A stretch of 64,000 bases of DNA. Origin: Brevundimonas sp. Root608 (lineage in GTDB: Bacteria; Pseudomonadota; Alphaproteobacteria; Caulobacterales; Caulobacteraceae). Under the pieces are notes generated by a model, which was not told the DNA's origin, did no database searches, and saw only the letters and a list, made by a program, of their open reading frames with translations. The DNA lies in the NCBI RefSeq assembly GCF_001427825.1, contig NZ_LMGT01000004.1, forward strand, positions 62,001-126,000. The letters run 5' to 3'. A program made the translations under genes and the position numbers. Below are positions 53,467 to 64,000 of this stretch, piece after piece (the stretch's first letter is position 1; each line of letters begins with the position of its first letter).

Positions 53467-53989
53467 GATCGACATCCGCGACGCCGTCGCGACCGATATC
53501 CCCCCGCTGCACAGGCTGATCGAGAGCGCCTATCGCGGCGAGGCCTCGCGCGCCGGCTGGACCACGGAAGCCGACCTGCTGGACGGCCAGCGCACCGATC
53601 CGGAGGACCTGGCCGACATCCTCGCCGATCCGAAACAGGCCCTGCTGTCGGCCTGGCGCGGGGATGAACCGGTCGGCTGCGTCCTGATCGCCGAACGCGA
53701 CCGGGCAATTGGCTATTTCGGCATGCTGTCCGTCAGCCCGACCTTGCAGGGCGGCGGTCTCGGCCGCCGGCTGGTCGAGGCCGCCCACGCCGCGCTGGCG
53801 GATCGCTTCGGGGCCAGACGGGTGCGAATCTCGGTGTTTCCGCAGCGCAAGACCCTGATCGCCTGGTACGAGCGGCTGGGCTATCGCCTCACCGGGGAGA
53901 CCCTGCCGTTCCCCTATGGCAATCCCCGGTTCGGCCTGCCGCGGCGTGACGATCTGCACTTCGTCGTCATGGAACGCGCCCTGGATTGA
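53459..53989 (+). CDS. GNAT family N-acetyltransferase
   Basis: 176 residues. IRDAVATDIPPLHRLIESAYRG is the usual N-terminal strand-helix; GMLSVSPTLQGGGLGRRLVEAA is motif A with the acetyl-CoA pyrophosphate loop (Q-G-G-G-L-G-R); TLIAWYERLGYRLTGET is motif B. The acceptor is unknown. It starts eight bases before the stop of the oxidoreductase gene and closes the lipA cluster. Confidence 0.87.
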   Translation: MTEIDIRDAVATDIPPLHRLIESAYRGEASRAGWTTEADLLDGQRTDPEDLADILADPKQALLSAWRGDEPVGCVLIAERDRAIGYFGMLSVSPTLQGGGLGRRLVEAAHAALADRFGARRVRISVFPQRKTLIAWYERLGYRLTGETLPFPYGNPRFGLPRRDDLHFVVMERALD

Positions 53990-54007
53990 GCGCCGCCGCG
54001 ACATGCC

Positions 54008-54036
54008 TTGAAATCGCCCGCGGCTTCATGCATAAG
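54008..54036 (+). promoter_or_regulatory. Promoter of rpmF
   Basis: A -35 box TTGAAA (54008-54013) and a -10 box CATAAG (54031-54036) are 17 bases apart, implying a leader of about 75 bases before rpmF. Prediction from sequence. Confidence 0.5.
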
Positions 54037-54048
54037 CCCGCCCTCGCT

Positions 54049-54080
54049 GGCGGCTCTTTTCGGGCCGCCGCTGTTGTTTT
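54049..54080 (+). promoter_or_regulatory. Hairpin with T-rich tail in the rpmF leader
   Basis: GGCGGC (54049-54054) pairs with GCCGCC (54064-54069) around a 9-base loop, followed within a few bases by GTTGTTTT. It resembles a leader terminator or protein-binding hairpin and lies between the predicted promoter and the start codon. Confidence 0.4.
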
Positions 54081-54119
54081 CGCGCTCCTGCAGCGCCGAC
54101 TAAGAAGATTGAGACGGAC

Positions 54120-54302
54120 ATGGCCGTTCCGAAGCGCAAAGTATCGCCCTCGCGTCGCAACATGCGCCGCGCCCACGACTCGCTGGGGACCAACCCCTAC
54201 ACCGAGGACAAGGACACGGGCGAGCTGCGCCGCTCGCACCACATCGACCTGAAGACCGGCACCTATCGCGGCCGTCAGGTTCTGACGCCCAAGGAAGACT
54301 AG
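54120..54302 (+). CDS. rpmF: 50S ribosomal protein L32
   Basis: 60 residues, basic, starting [20 protein letters not shown], the standard L32 N-terminus, then [19 protein letters not shown]. It lacks the zinc-binding Cys pairs found in some L32 paralogues, so it is the zinc-free form. It is monocistronic: own promoter, leader hairpin and a strong terminator after it. Confidence 0.96.
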   Translation: MAVPKRKVSPSRRNMRRAHDSLGTNPYTEDKDTGELRRSHHIDLKTGTYRGRQVLTPKED

Positions 54303-54320
54303 GACCCTGGAAGCTTGTCA

Positions 54321-54361
54321 TCCCGGCCAACGGAGCGCGAAGCGCGCAGGCCGAGCCGGGA
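54321..54361. repeat. REP-like palindromic element
   Basis: TCCCGGC (54321-54327) pairs with GCCGGGA (54355-54361), and an inner GCGC-GAA-GCGC hairpin lies between. The TCATCCCGGCC start is like the dispersed palindromes of alphaproteobacterial genomes. It lies between rpmF and its terminator. Confidence 0.65.
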
Positions 54362-54375
54362 GGGTTGACTGAATG

Positions 54376-54404
54376 ACGGCGCGCGGTTCACCGCGCGCCG
54401 TTTT
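54376..54404 (+). terminator. Rho-independent terminator of rpmF
   Basis: A perfect 11-bp GC-rich stem ACGGCGCGCGG/CCGCGCGCCGT with loop TTCA is followed by a short run of T (54401-54404). It argues against translation of the next gene starting upstream of about 54405. Confidence 0.8.
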
Positions 54405-54444
54405 CGTGCGTCTATGCGGCTCCTCGATGAAACGGAGCCTGTGC

Positions 54445-55053
54445 ATGATCCGCCTTGTCACCGCCGCCGCGTCGCTGATGCTGCTCGCCGCCTGCAACGC
54501 CCCCGAAACGGCTGAAAGTCCTGCCGCGGAGGCTCCGGTCCCGCCGGCGACTCCGGCGGCGGACCCGAACGCCCTGACCGCCGAGGGGTTCGGCCCCCTG
54601 CGCATCGGCATGACCAGGGCCGAGGTCGAGGCGGCGCTGGGCCCCGACAGCGACCCGGCGTCGGTCGGGGGCGCGGAGCCCGAGACGTGTGACCAGTGGC
54701 GACCCGAACGTGCGCCGGACGGCCTGCTGGTCATGATCCAGGACGGCGTCCTGACCCGCATCTCGGTCGCGGCGCCGTCGACATTGAAGACGGATCGCGG
54801 TTTCGGCGTGGGCGACCCGTCTGTGGCGATCAAGGCGGCCTACGGCGCCCGGGCGGTGTCGGAGCCCCACAAATATTCGCCTGCCCCCGCCGAAGACATC
54901 TTCGTCTGGGCCTCCGGCGGCCCCGCCACGCCCCATGCCTATGTCCAGGACGCGGCGGCGCGCGGCGTTCGCTACGAGATCGACAGCACGGGCAAGGTCG
55001 GCATCGTCCATGTGGGCGGGCCGGCGATCCAGATGGTCGAAGGGTGCTCCTGA
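54445..55053 (+). CDS. Hypothetical lipoprotein
   Basis: 202 residues. The signal peptide (IRLVTAAASLMLLAAC) ends in lipobox LAAC near residue 16; a Pro/Ala/Glu-rich linker of about 35 residues follows, then a compact domain beginning GFGPLRIGMTRAEVEAALG. The IGM.RAEVEAALG motif is the SmpA/OmlA-like or BLIP-like beta-alpha start seen in several outer-membrane lipoproteins. ATG at 54445 is chosen because GGAG lies seven bases upstream; ATG at 54427 would extend it by six residues. Function unknown. Confidence 0.72.
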   Translation: MIRLVTAAASLMLLAACNAPETAESPAAEAPVPPATPAADPNALTAEGFGPLRIGMTRAEVEAALGPDSDPASVGGAEPETCDQWRPERAPDGLLVMIQDGVLTRISVAAPSTLKTDRGFGVGDPSVAIKAAYGARAVSEPHKYSPAPAEDIFVWASGGPATPHAYVQDAAARGVRYEIDSTGKVGIVHVGGPAIQMVEGCS

Positions 55054-55070
55054 TCCCCGAGGCCTGACGG

Positions 55071-55106
55071 TTGGCGATTCGGCGGGGGTTGGGCTAAACC
55101 CCGCCG
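55071..55106 (+). promoter_or_regulatory. Putative eno promoter overlapping a strong hairpin
   Basis: TTGGCG (55071-55076) and CTAAAC (55094-55099) are spaced 17 bases. The -10 lies in the loop of a perfect 8-bp hairpin CGGCGGGG/CCCCGCCG (55080-55106). The hairpin may instead end the upstream lipoprotein transcript; there is no T run. Confidence 0.35.
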
Positions 55107-55116
55107 ACTTCCCTGA

Positions 55117-56412
<1,296 letters not shown>

Positions 56413-56467
56413 GCGCCGGCTCGCAGTTTCTACGGCCAAGCTACGGTTCATTAGGCATTTTCGGTCA

Positions 56468-56487
56468 GACTCCTTCAATCTTGAGTC
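56468..56487 (+). promoter_or_regulatory. Paired GANTC methylation sites upstream of the ftsB-like gene
   Basis: GACTC (56468-56472) and GAGTC (56483-56487) lie 15 bases apart, 25-44 bases before the start codon. GANTC is the target of the cell-cycle methyltransferase CcrM in Caulobacter, and clustered sites near promoters are linked to GcrA control. Function here is inference. Confidence 0.45.
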
Positions 56488-56511
56488 CGCGCTCAGAAGG
56501 AGCGTCCATAA

Positions 56512-56841
56512 GTGCCCGACCGGATGAAGCCCTATTTTCCGTCAGTGATCCTGCTGTTGCTGATCGCCTACCTGGGCGTTCAGGCCCTGACCGGGGAGCG
56601 CGGCCTGCTGAGCGGGCAGGCGCGCGACGCCATGCTGGTGCGCCGCGAGACCCAGCTGGCCGGGATCATGGAGCAGCGGCGCGACCTCGAGGTCCGCGTC
56701 CGCTATCTGCGCACCGACAGCCTGTCCCGTGATCTGCTGGAAGAGCGCGCGCGGGCCGTGCTGGGCTTCAGCGACCCGCGCGACTATGTCATCCGGGTCT
56801 CGGCCCCGGCGACGCCGAAGGCTTCCGCGCCGCGGGCGTGA
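56512..56841 (+). CDS. ftsB: FtsB/DivIC-like septum formation initiator
   Basis: 109 residues. One membrane helix (YFPSVILLLLIAYLGVQAL, about 8-26) is followed by a coiled coil (ARDAMLVRRETQLAGIMEQRRDLEVRV in part) and the conserved end DLLEERARAVLGFSDPRDYVI. FtsB joins FtsL and FtsQ in the divisome. GTG at 56512 is preceded by AAGGAG. Its position between eno and pdhA is usual for alphaproteobacteria. Confidence 0.88.
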   Translation: MPDRMKPYFPSVILLLLIAYLGVQALTGERGLLSGQARDAMLVRRETQLAGIMEQRRDLEVRVRYLRTDSLSRDLLEERARAVLGFSDPRDYVIRVSAPATPKASAPRA

Positions 56842-56966
56842 ACTTTCGTTACAGCTTGACCGGAGCGCTTTGCGTTTCGGGAACGAAGGCTGCTAAAGCC
56901 CCTTTCCGTAACGACAAGAGGCCCTGCATCCTGCCATTTGGCGAGGGCCCAGCCGGGAGATGACGG

Positions 56967-57997
56967 ATGGCGAAAGCCCCCGCCGCCAAAGCTGATTCCA
57001 GCAAGGCGACAAAACTGCCCAACACGCCGACGGCGTCGAAAGAGGATCTGCTCCGCTTCTACCGCGAGATGGTCCTCATCCGCCGGTTCGAGGAGCGGGC
57101 GGGCCAGCTGTACGGCATGGGGCTGATCGGCGGCTTCTGCCACCTGTACATCGGTCAGGAAGCCGTGGCGGTCGGCGTTCAGGAGAGTGTGCGCCAGGGC
57201 CACGACAAGATCATCACCGGCTATCGCGACCACGGCCACATGCTGTGCGCGGGCATGGACCCCAAGGAGGTCATGGCCGAGCTGACCGGCCGCATCGGCG
57301 GCTCGTCCAAGGGCAAGGGCGGGTCGATGCACATGTTCGACACCGCCACCGGCTTCTACGGCGGCCACGGCATCGTGGGGGCGCAGGTCGCGCTGGGCAC
57401 CGGCCTGGCCTTCGCGGGCCGATATCGCGGCGACGACTCGGTCGCGTTCATCTATTTCGGCGATGGCGCGGCCAACCAGGGCCAGGTCTATGAGAGCTTC
57501 AACATGGCCCAGCTGTGGAAGCTGCCGGCCATCTACATCATCGAGAACAACCAGTACGCCATGGGCACGAGCATCGAACGCTCGTCGTCGACGACCCAGC
57601 TCAGCGAGCGCGGCTCGAGCTTCGGCATCCCCGGCGAACAGGTCGACGGCATGGACGTGCTGGCGGTGCGCGACGCCGTGGCCCGGGCCGTCAAGCGCGC
57701 CCGCGAGGGCGGCGGGCCCTTCATCCTCGAGATGAAGACCTATCGCTATCGCGGTCATTCGATGAGCGATCCGGCCAAATACCGGGCCAAGGAAGAGGTC
57801 GACGAGGTCAAGAAGACCCGCGACCCGATCGATCACATCAAGACCCTGCTGGCCGCCGCCAGGGCGACCGAGGACGAGATCAAGGCCATCGACGCCGAGG
57901 TCAAGACCATCGTCGCCGAAGCCGTTCAATTCGCCCAGGAAAGCCCGGAGCCGGATCCGTCCGAGCTCTACACCGACGTCTATGTGGAGGCCTCAGC

Positions 57998-58001
<4 letters not shown>
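56967..58001 (+). CDS. pdhA: Pyruvate dehydrogenase E1 component, alpha subunit
   Basis: 344 residues. With PdhB it decarboxylates pyruvate using thiamine diphosphate. The thiamine-binding motif runs from [17 protein letters not shown] to [29 protein letters not shown] and [15 protein letters not shown] (phosphorylation-loop region of the eukaryotic homologue) are present. The first 15 residues are an Ala/Lys-rich tail. It opens a six-gene operon and overlaps pdhB by four bases. Confidence 0.96.
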
Positions 58002-59379
<1,378 letters not shown>

Positions 59380-59383
<4 letters not shown>

Positions 59384-59697
59384 GCGAGAAGCCCGAGTTC
59401 CAGCTGACGACGCCGGACAGCGTCGCGGCCGACGCCGAAGCCGTCGAGATTCTGCGCATGTGGTGGTCGAAGAACGAGCCGGTGATGTCGGTCAAGCCGG
59501 CCTTCAACGATCCGGTCCAGTTCGGCCACATGCTGGCCTATGCCGCCAAACACATGGCCCACGGCTATGCGGTGCGACATGGCCATGACGAGCGTCAGGC
59601 CTACAACCGCATTCTCCAGGGCCTGTCCGACGTCATCAAGGCGGACAATGTGCAGACCGTGGCAGAACCGGTCGTCCAGTCCGGGAGCGTGCAATGA
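59380..59697 (+). CDS. DUF5076 protein within the pdh operon
   Basis: 105 residues, soluble, mostly helical by composition. [21 protein letters not shown] and [21 protein letters not shown] are the recognisable segments of DUF5076; the C-terminal [11 protein letters not shown] is amphipathic. No catalytic motif or cofactor site is visible. It overlaps pdhB and pdhC by four bases on each side (ATGA), so it is made in step with E1 beta and E2. This placement makes a structural or regulatory role in the PDH complex plausible, but that is inference. Confidence 0.85.
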
Positions 59698-60968
59698 CCG
59701 ACATCCTGATGCCCGCCCTGTCGCCCACCATGGAAGAGGGCGTGCTGACCAAATGGCACGTCAAGGTCGGTGATGTGGTCAAGGCCGGCGACGTCATCGC
59801 CGAGATCGAGACCGACAAGGCGACCATGGAGGTCGAGGCCGTCGACGAGGGCGAGGTCACCAACATCCTCGTGGCGGAAGGCACGGAAGGCGTGAAGGTC
59901 AATACGCCCATCGCCCGTCTGAAGGACGAGGGCGGTGCGGCCGCTCCCGCGCCGAAGGCGGCGGCTGCTCCGGCTGAAGCTCCGAAAGCTGAGCAGTCTA
60001 AGGCCGAGGCCGCTCCGGCGCCCGCCGCTGCACCCAAAGCCGCTCCGGCCAGGGCCGACGGCGAGCGCGTCTTCGCCTCGCCGCTGGCGCGCCGCATCGC
60101 CGCGCAGAACGGCGTCGATCTGAAAGCCGTCAAGGGCACCGGCCCGCACGGCCGGATCGTCAAACGCGACGTCGAAGGCGCCAAGGGCGGCGCCCAGGCT
60201 CCTGCCGCATCGACCGCCCCGGCTCCGGCCGGCGAGGTCCGCAAGGTCCAGTCCCTGGCCCAGATGGGCATTCCGGACGGCAGCTACGACCTGATCCCGC
60301 TGGACGGCATGCGCAAGGCCATCGCCCGCCGCCTGACCGACAGCTTCCGCGACGTGCCGCATTTCCCGCTGACCATCGACTGCGAGATCGACGGCCTGCT
60401 GGCCTCGCGCGCCCGGGTCAACGCCATGCTCGAGAAATCGGGCGTGAAGGTCTCGGTCAACGACTTCGTCATCAAGGCCTCGGCCATGGCGCTGAAGGCC
60501 GTGCCCGAAGCCAACGCCAGCTATTCGCCTGAAGGCATCGCCATGCACCACCACGCCGACGTGGCCATGGCGGTGGCGATCGACGGCGGCCTGATCACCC
60601 CGATCATCCGCGCGGCCGAGACCAAGTCCCTGTCGCAGATCGCAACCGAGTCCAAGGACCTGGCCAAGCGCGCCCGCGACCGCAAGCTGAAGCCCGAGGA
60701 ATTCCAGGGCGGCACCTTCTCGGTCTCCAACCTCGGCATGTTCGGCATCCAGTCGTTCGCCTCGATCATCAACGAGCCCCAGGGCGCGATCATGAGCGTC
60801 GGCGCGGGCGAACAAAGGCCCGTGGTCAAGAACGGCCAGCTGGCCATCGCCACGGTGATGACCGTCACCCTGACCTGCGATCACCGCGTGGTGGACGGCG
60901 CGGTCGGCGCGCGGTTCCTGCAGGCCTTCAAGGCGATGATCGAAGATCCCGTGACGATGCTGGCCTAG
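59694..60968 (+). CDS. pdhC: Pyruvate dehydrogenase E2, dihydrolipoamide acetyltransferase
   Basis: 424 residues: one lipoyl domain (1-80, Lys in [10 protein letters not shown]), an Ala/Pro/Lys-rich linker, the E3/E1-binding domain ([28 protein letters not shown], about 123-160), a second linker, and the catalytic core (about 195-424) ending with the active-site [16 protein letters not shown]. It forms the core of the complex and transfers acetyl groups to CoA. Coupled to the DUF5076 gene upstream. Confidence 0.96.
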   Translation: MTDILMPALSPTMEEGVLTKWHVKVGDVVKAGDVIAEIETDKATMEVEAVDEGEVTNILVAEGTEGVKVNTPIARLKDEGGAAAPAPKAAAAPAEAPKAEQSKAEAAPAPAAAPKAAPARADGERVFASPLARRIAAQNGVDLKAVKGTGPHGRIVKRDVEGAKGGAQAPAASTAPAPAGEVRKVQSLAQMGIPDGSYDLIPLDGMRKAIARRLTDSFRDVPHFPLTIDCEIDGLLASRARVNAMLEKSGVKVSVNDFVIKASAMALKAVPEANASYSPEGIAMHHHADVAMAVAIDGGLITPIIRAAETKSLSQIATESKDLAKRARDRKLKPEEFQGGTFSVSNLGMFGIQSFASIINEPQGAIMSVGAGEQRPVVKNGQLAIATVMTVTLTCDHRVVDGAVGARFLQAFKAMIEDPVTMLA

Positions 60969-60981
60969 GCGGAGAGAGGGC

Positions 60982-61461
60982 GTGACCACGGTCTATGATT
61001 TCAGCGCCACGGCCATCGATGGCGTCGAGCAGGCGCTGGAGCAGTACCGCGGTCAGGCCCTGCTGATCGTCAACACGGCCTCGAAATGCGGCTTCACCGG
61101 CCAGTACGCCGGGCTGGAGGACCTGCATCGTCAGTATGCGGACAAACCGTTCGAGGTGCTGGGTTTCCCCTGCAACCAGTTCGGCCAGCAGGAGCCGGGG
61201 CGGGCCGCCGAGATCGCCAGCTTCTGCTCCTCCACCTATGGCGTCGACTTTCCGATGTTCGACAAGGTCGAGGTCAACGGCCCAAACCGGCATCCCCTCT
61301 ACGCCTGGCTGACCAGCCAGAAGAAGGGTTTCCTCGGCAGCCGCGACATCAAGTGGAATTTCACCAAATTCCTGACCGACCGGGAGGGCCGCGTGGTCGC
61401 GCGCTACGCCCCGCAGGTCGAACCCGAGGCCATCAAGGCCGATATCGAGAAGCTGATCTGA
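60982..61461 (+). CDS. Glutathione peroxidase family protein (Cys type)
   Basis: 159 residues. The peroxidatic residue is Cys in NTASKCGFTGQYAGLE; the tetrad is completed by Gln in FPCNQFGQQEPG and Trp/Asn in KWNFTKFL. The second Cys in GFPCNQ is the usual structural position, and the sequence fits the thioredoxin-using bacterial class. It reduces hydroperoxides in the cytoplasm. GTG at 60982 has GGAGAGAG upstream. It lies 13 bases after pdhC and one base before lpdA, inside the PDH operon. Confidence 0.92.
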   Translation: MTTVYDFSATAIDGVEQALEQYRGQALLIVNTASKCGFTGQYAGLEDLHRQYADKPFEVLGFPCNQFGQQEPGRAAEIASFCSSTYGVDFPMFDKVEVNGPNRHPLYAWLTSQKKGFLGSRDIKWNFTKFLTDREGRVVARYAPQVEPEAIKADIEKLI

Positions 61462-61462
61462 C

Positions 61463-62869
<1,407 letters not shown>

Positions 62870-62879
62870 CGGAATGCAT

Positions 62880-62904
62880 CTCCCTCCCCATGAAGGGGAG
62901 GGAG
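62880..62904. terminator. Bidirectional hairpin between lpdA and the acyl-CoA dehydrogenase gene
   Basis: A perfect 10-bp stem CTCCCTCCCC/GGGGAGGGAG with a 5-base loop lies ten bases after the lpdA stop, between two convergent genes. There is no T run on either side, so terminator activity is inferred from position. The sequence could equally be a dispersed palindrome. Confidence 0.5.
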
Positions 62905-62915
62905 AGCGTTGGGCT

Positions 62916-64000
62916 CTACCCCGCCAGCACGTCCACGCTCATCCGCTCCAGCAGGGCCCCGCCCTGGCCCACGGCGGCGAGCCGGCTGGACGCATGCCCC
63001 AGAACATTGGCGGCGTAGACCTCGTACAGGGTGATCTTGCCTTCCAGCCACGCGGGATCGCCCTGGCCGCCGTCCAGCTGGTCGCGGGCGTAGAGCGCGC
63101 CCTGGGCCAGCATCCAGCCGCCCGCGACGTCGCCCAGCAGCTTCAGATAGGCGTCGGCGGCGGCGAGGACGTCCGCGGCCCCTTCCGGAGCGGCCTTCCG
63201 GTCCAGCAGCCACAGGGTCGCGTCCTCGACCGCCGTGACGGCGGCGGCGAAGCGCTCGACCGGCTTGCCGGAGTAGAGCCGCGGGAGTCTCGCCAATGTC
63301 GCCTTCATGTCGGCGATCAGGTCGTGGGCGGACTGGCCGCCGTCCATCGACAGCTTGCGCCCGACCAGATCCATGGCCTGGATGCCGTTGGTGCCCTCAT
63401 AGATCGGGGCGATGCGGGCGTCGCGATAGTGCTGGGCCGCGCCGGTCTCCTCGATGAAGCCCATGCCGCCGTGGATCTGGACGCCCAGGGACGCGACCTC
63501 GCAGCCGACATCGGTGGACCAGGCCTTGGCGATGGGGGTGAACAGGTCCTCGCGGCCCTTCCAGCGCCGGCGCTCTTCCCCGGTCGCCGAATGCCTGGCC
63601 AGATCGGCGGCGACCCCTGTGGACAGGCAGACGGCCCGGGCGGCGGCGACCTTGGCCTTCATCACCGACAGGGTGCGACGGACGTCGGGATGATCGACGA
63701 TCGGGGCGTTGGCCTCGCCGGTCCAGACCGACCGGCCCTGCCGCCGCTCGAGGGCATAGGCGAGGGCGTGCTGATAGGCGCGTTCGGCGATGCCGACGCC
63801 CTCGACGCCGACGGCGAGGCGGGCGGCGTTCATCATGACGAACATATGGGCCAGGCCCTGGTTGGGCTCACCGACCAGTTCGGCGGTCGCGCCCTCATAG
63901 GACATGACGCAGGTGGGCGAGGCGTGGATGCCCAGCTTGTGCTCGACGCCCACGGGCCGGAAGCCGTTGCGGTCGCCCAGCGTCCCGTCGTCCCTGACCA
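62916..64000 (-). CDS. Acyl-CoA dehydrogenase, C-terminal part
   Basis: At least 361 residues; the frame is open at the window edge, so the N-terminal domain is missing. Visible: GVEHKLGIHASPTCVM, the conserved mid-domain segment, QIHGGMGFIEETGAAQHYRDARIAPIYEGTNGIQAMDLVGRK (here seen in pieces) with the FAD/active-site region, and a long C-terminal extension with LAAADAYLKLLGDVAGGW. The extension is the 'acetyl-CoA dehydrogenase C-terminal-like' domain of the larger DmdC/FadE-type enzymes. It oxidises an acyl-CoA in fatty-acid breakdown; the substrate is not defined. Confidence 0.9.
   Translation of the reverse strand, partial: VRDDGTLGDRNGFRPVGVEHKLGIHASPTCVMSYEGATAELVGEPNQGLAHMFVMMNAARLAVGVEGVGIAERAYQHALAYALERRQGRSVWTGEANAPIVDHPDVRRTLSVMKAKVAAARAVCLSTGVAADLARHSATGEERRRWKGREDLFTPIAKAWSTDVGCEVASLGVQIHGGMGFIEETGAAQHYRDARIAPIYEGTNGIQAMDLVGRKLSMDGGQSAHDLIADMKATLARLPRLYSGKPVERFAAAVTAVEDATLWLLDRKAAPEGAADVLAAADAYLKLLGDVAGGWMLAQGALYARDQLDGGQGDPAWLEGKITLYEVYAANVLGHASSRLAAVGQGGALLERMSVDVLAG

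Noticed and set aside
54373..54444. Upstream start of the lipoprotein gene at 54445
   Set aside because: The extra codons would overlap the strong rpmF terminator hairpin, and no ribosome-binding site precedes them.

Overview
The window is a compact, high-GC alphaproteobacterial chromosome segment, most probably from Caulobacteraceae (a Brevundimonas-like organism). Support comes from the gene order dusB-ntrY-ntrX-D-amino-acid transaminase-hfq-hflX, a pyruvate dehydrogenase E1 beta subunit that carries its own lipoyl domain, a PopA-like REC-REC-degenerate-GGDEF protein, a DUF5076 gene inside the pdh operon, and GTG/TTG starts with frequent ATGA-type overlaps. This is inference from gene content; no database search was possible. 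No stretch longer than 300 bases lacks a gene. I see no insertion sequence, CRISPR array, rRNA gene or prophage.

Layout. 1-3676: the start of a probable PHA synthase gene (reverse), a small lipoprotein, and glpX-recJ with overlapping stop and start. 3745-9079: three tRNA genes (Glu-TTC, Pro-TGG, Arg-TCT) interspersed with a single-domain response regulator, a double cold-shock protein, a DUF192 lipoprotein, a cytochrome b561/VIT-transporter pair, an NDUFS4-like Complex I protein, exonuclease III and an unknown coiled-coil protein. 9069-16357: cystathionine beta-lyase, an orphan amino-acid-binding lipoprotein, a DAACS symporter, and a reverse block of photolyase, CFA synthase and sulfurtransferase. 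16469-20906: kdsA-hldE-hldD-DUF3089, i.e. KDO and heptose supply for the LPS inner core. 20903-27584: recG (reverse), a GH19 lysozyme-like gene, sdhE and mfd. 27581-32089: an ArsR/AHSA1 pair, the PopA-like gene, a YihY protein, TusA-like and CinA-like proteins.

32173-45788: a membrane-fused spermidine-synthase-like protein, ispDF, dusB-ntrYX-dat, hfq, hflX, a DUF559 remnant between inverted repeats, mazG and an MFS symporter. 45921-50763: an M15 peptidase coupled to an HExxH protein, wrbA-ygiD with convergent doxX, and an acyl-CoA/ACP synthetase. 50932-53989: lipA, a COQ10/RatA-like protein, an FAD oxidoreductase and a GNAT acetyltransferase. 54120-62869: rpmF, a lipoprotein, eno, an ftsB-like gene and a complete pyruvate dehydrogenase operon (pdhA, pdhB, DUF5076, pdhC, glutathione peroxidase, lpdA). 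The window ends inside an acyl-CoA dehydrogenase gene on the reverse strand.

Functionally, enolase, the PDH complex, lipoyl synthase and SdhE belong to central carbon metabolism; kdsA/hldE/hldD, CFA synthase and IspDF supply the envelope; NtrYX, Hfq, HflX and the PopA-like protein are regulators. I found no clear defence or toxin system and nothing I can defend as an entirely new system. The most promising oddities are: the DUF5076 gene translationally sandwiched between E1 beta and E2; the PopA-like protein with an intact c-di-GMP I-site and dead active site; a REPIN-like inverted repeat pair whose right arm has become the coding N-terminus of HflX; a DUF3089 hydrolase whose nucleophile serine appears to be glutamate; three tandem hairpin repeats before tRNA-Arg; and a coupled pair of zinc-peptidase-like genes.
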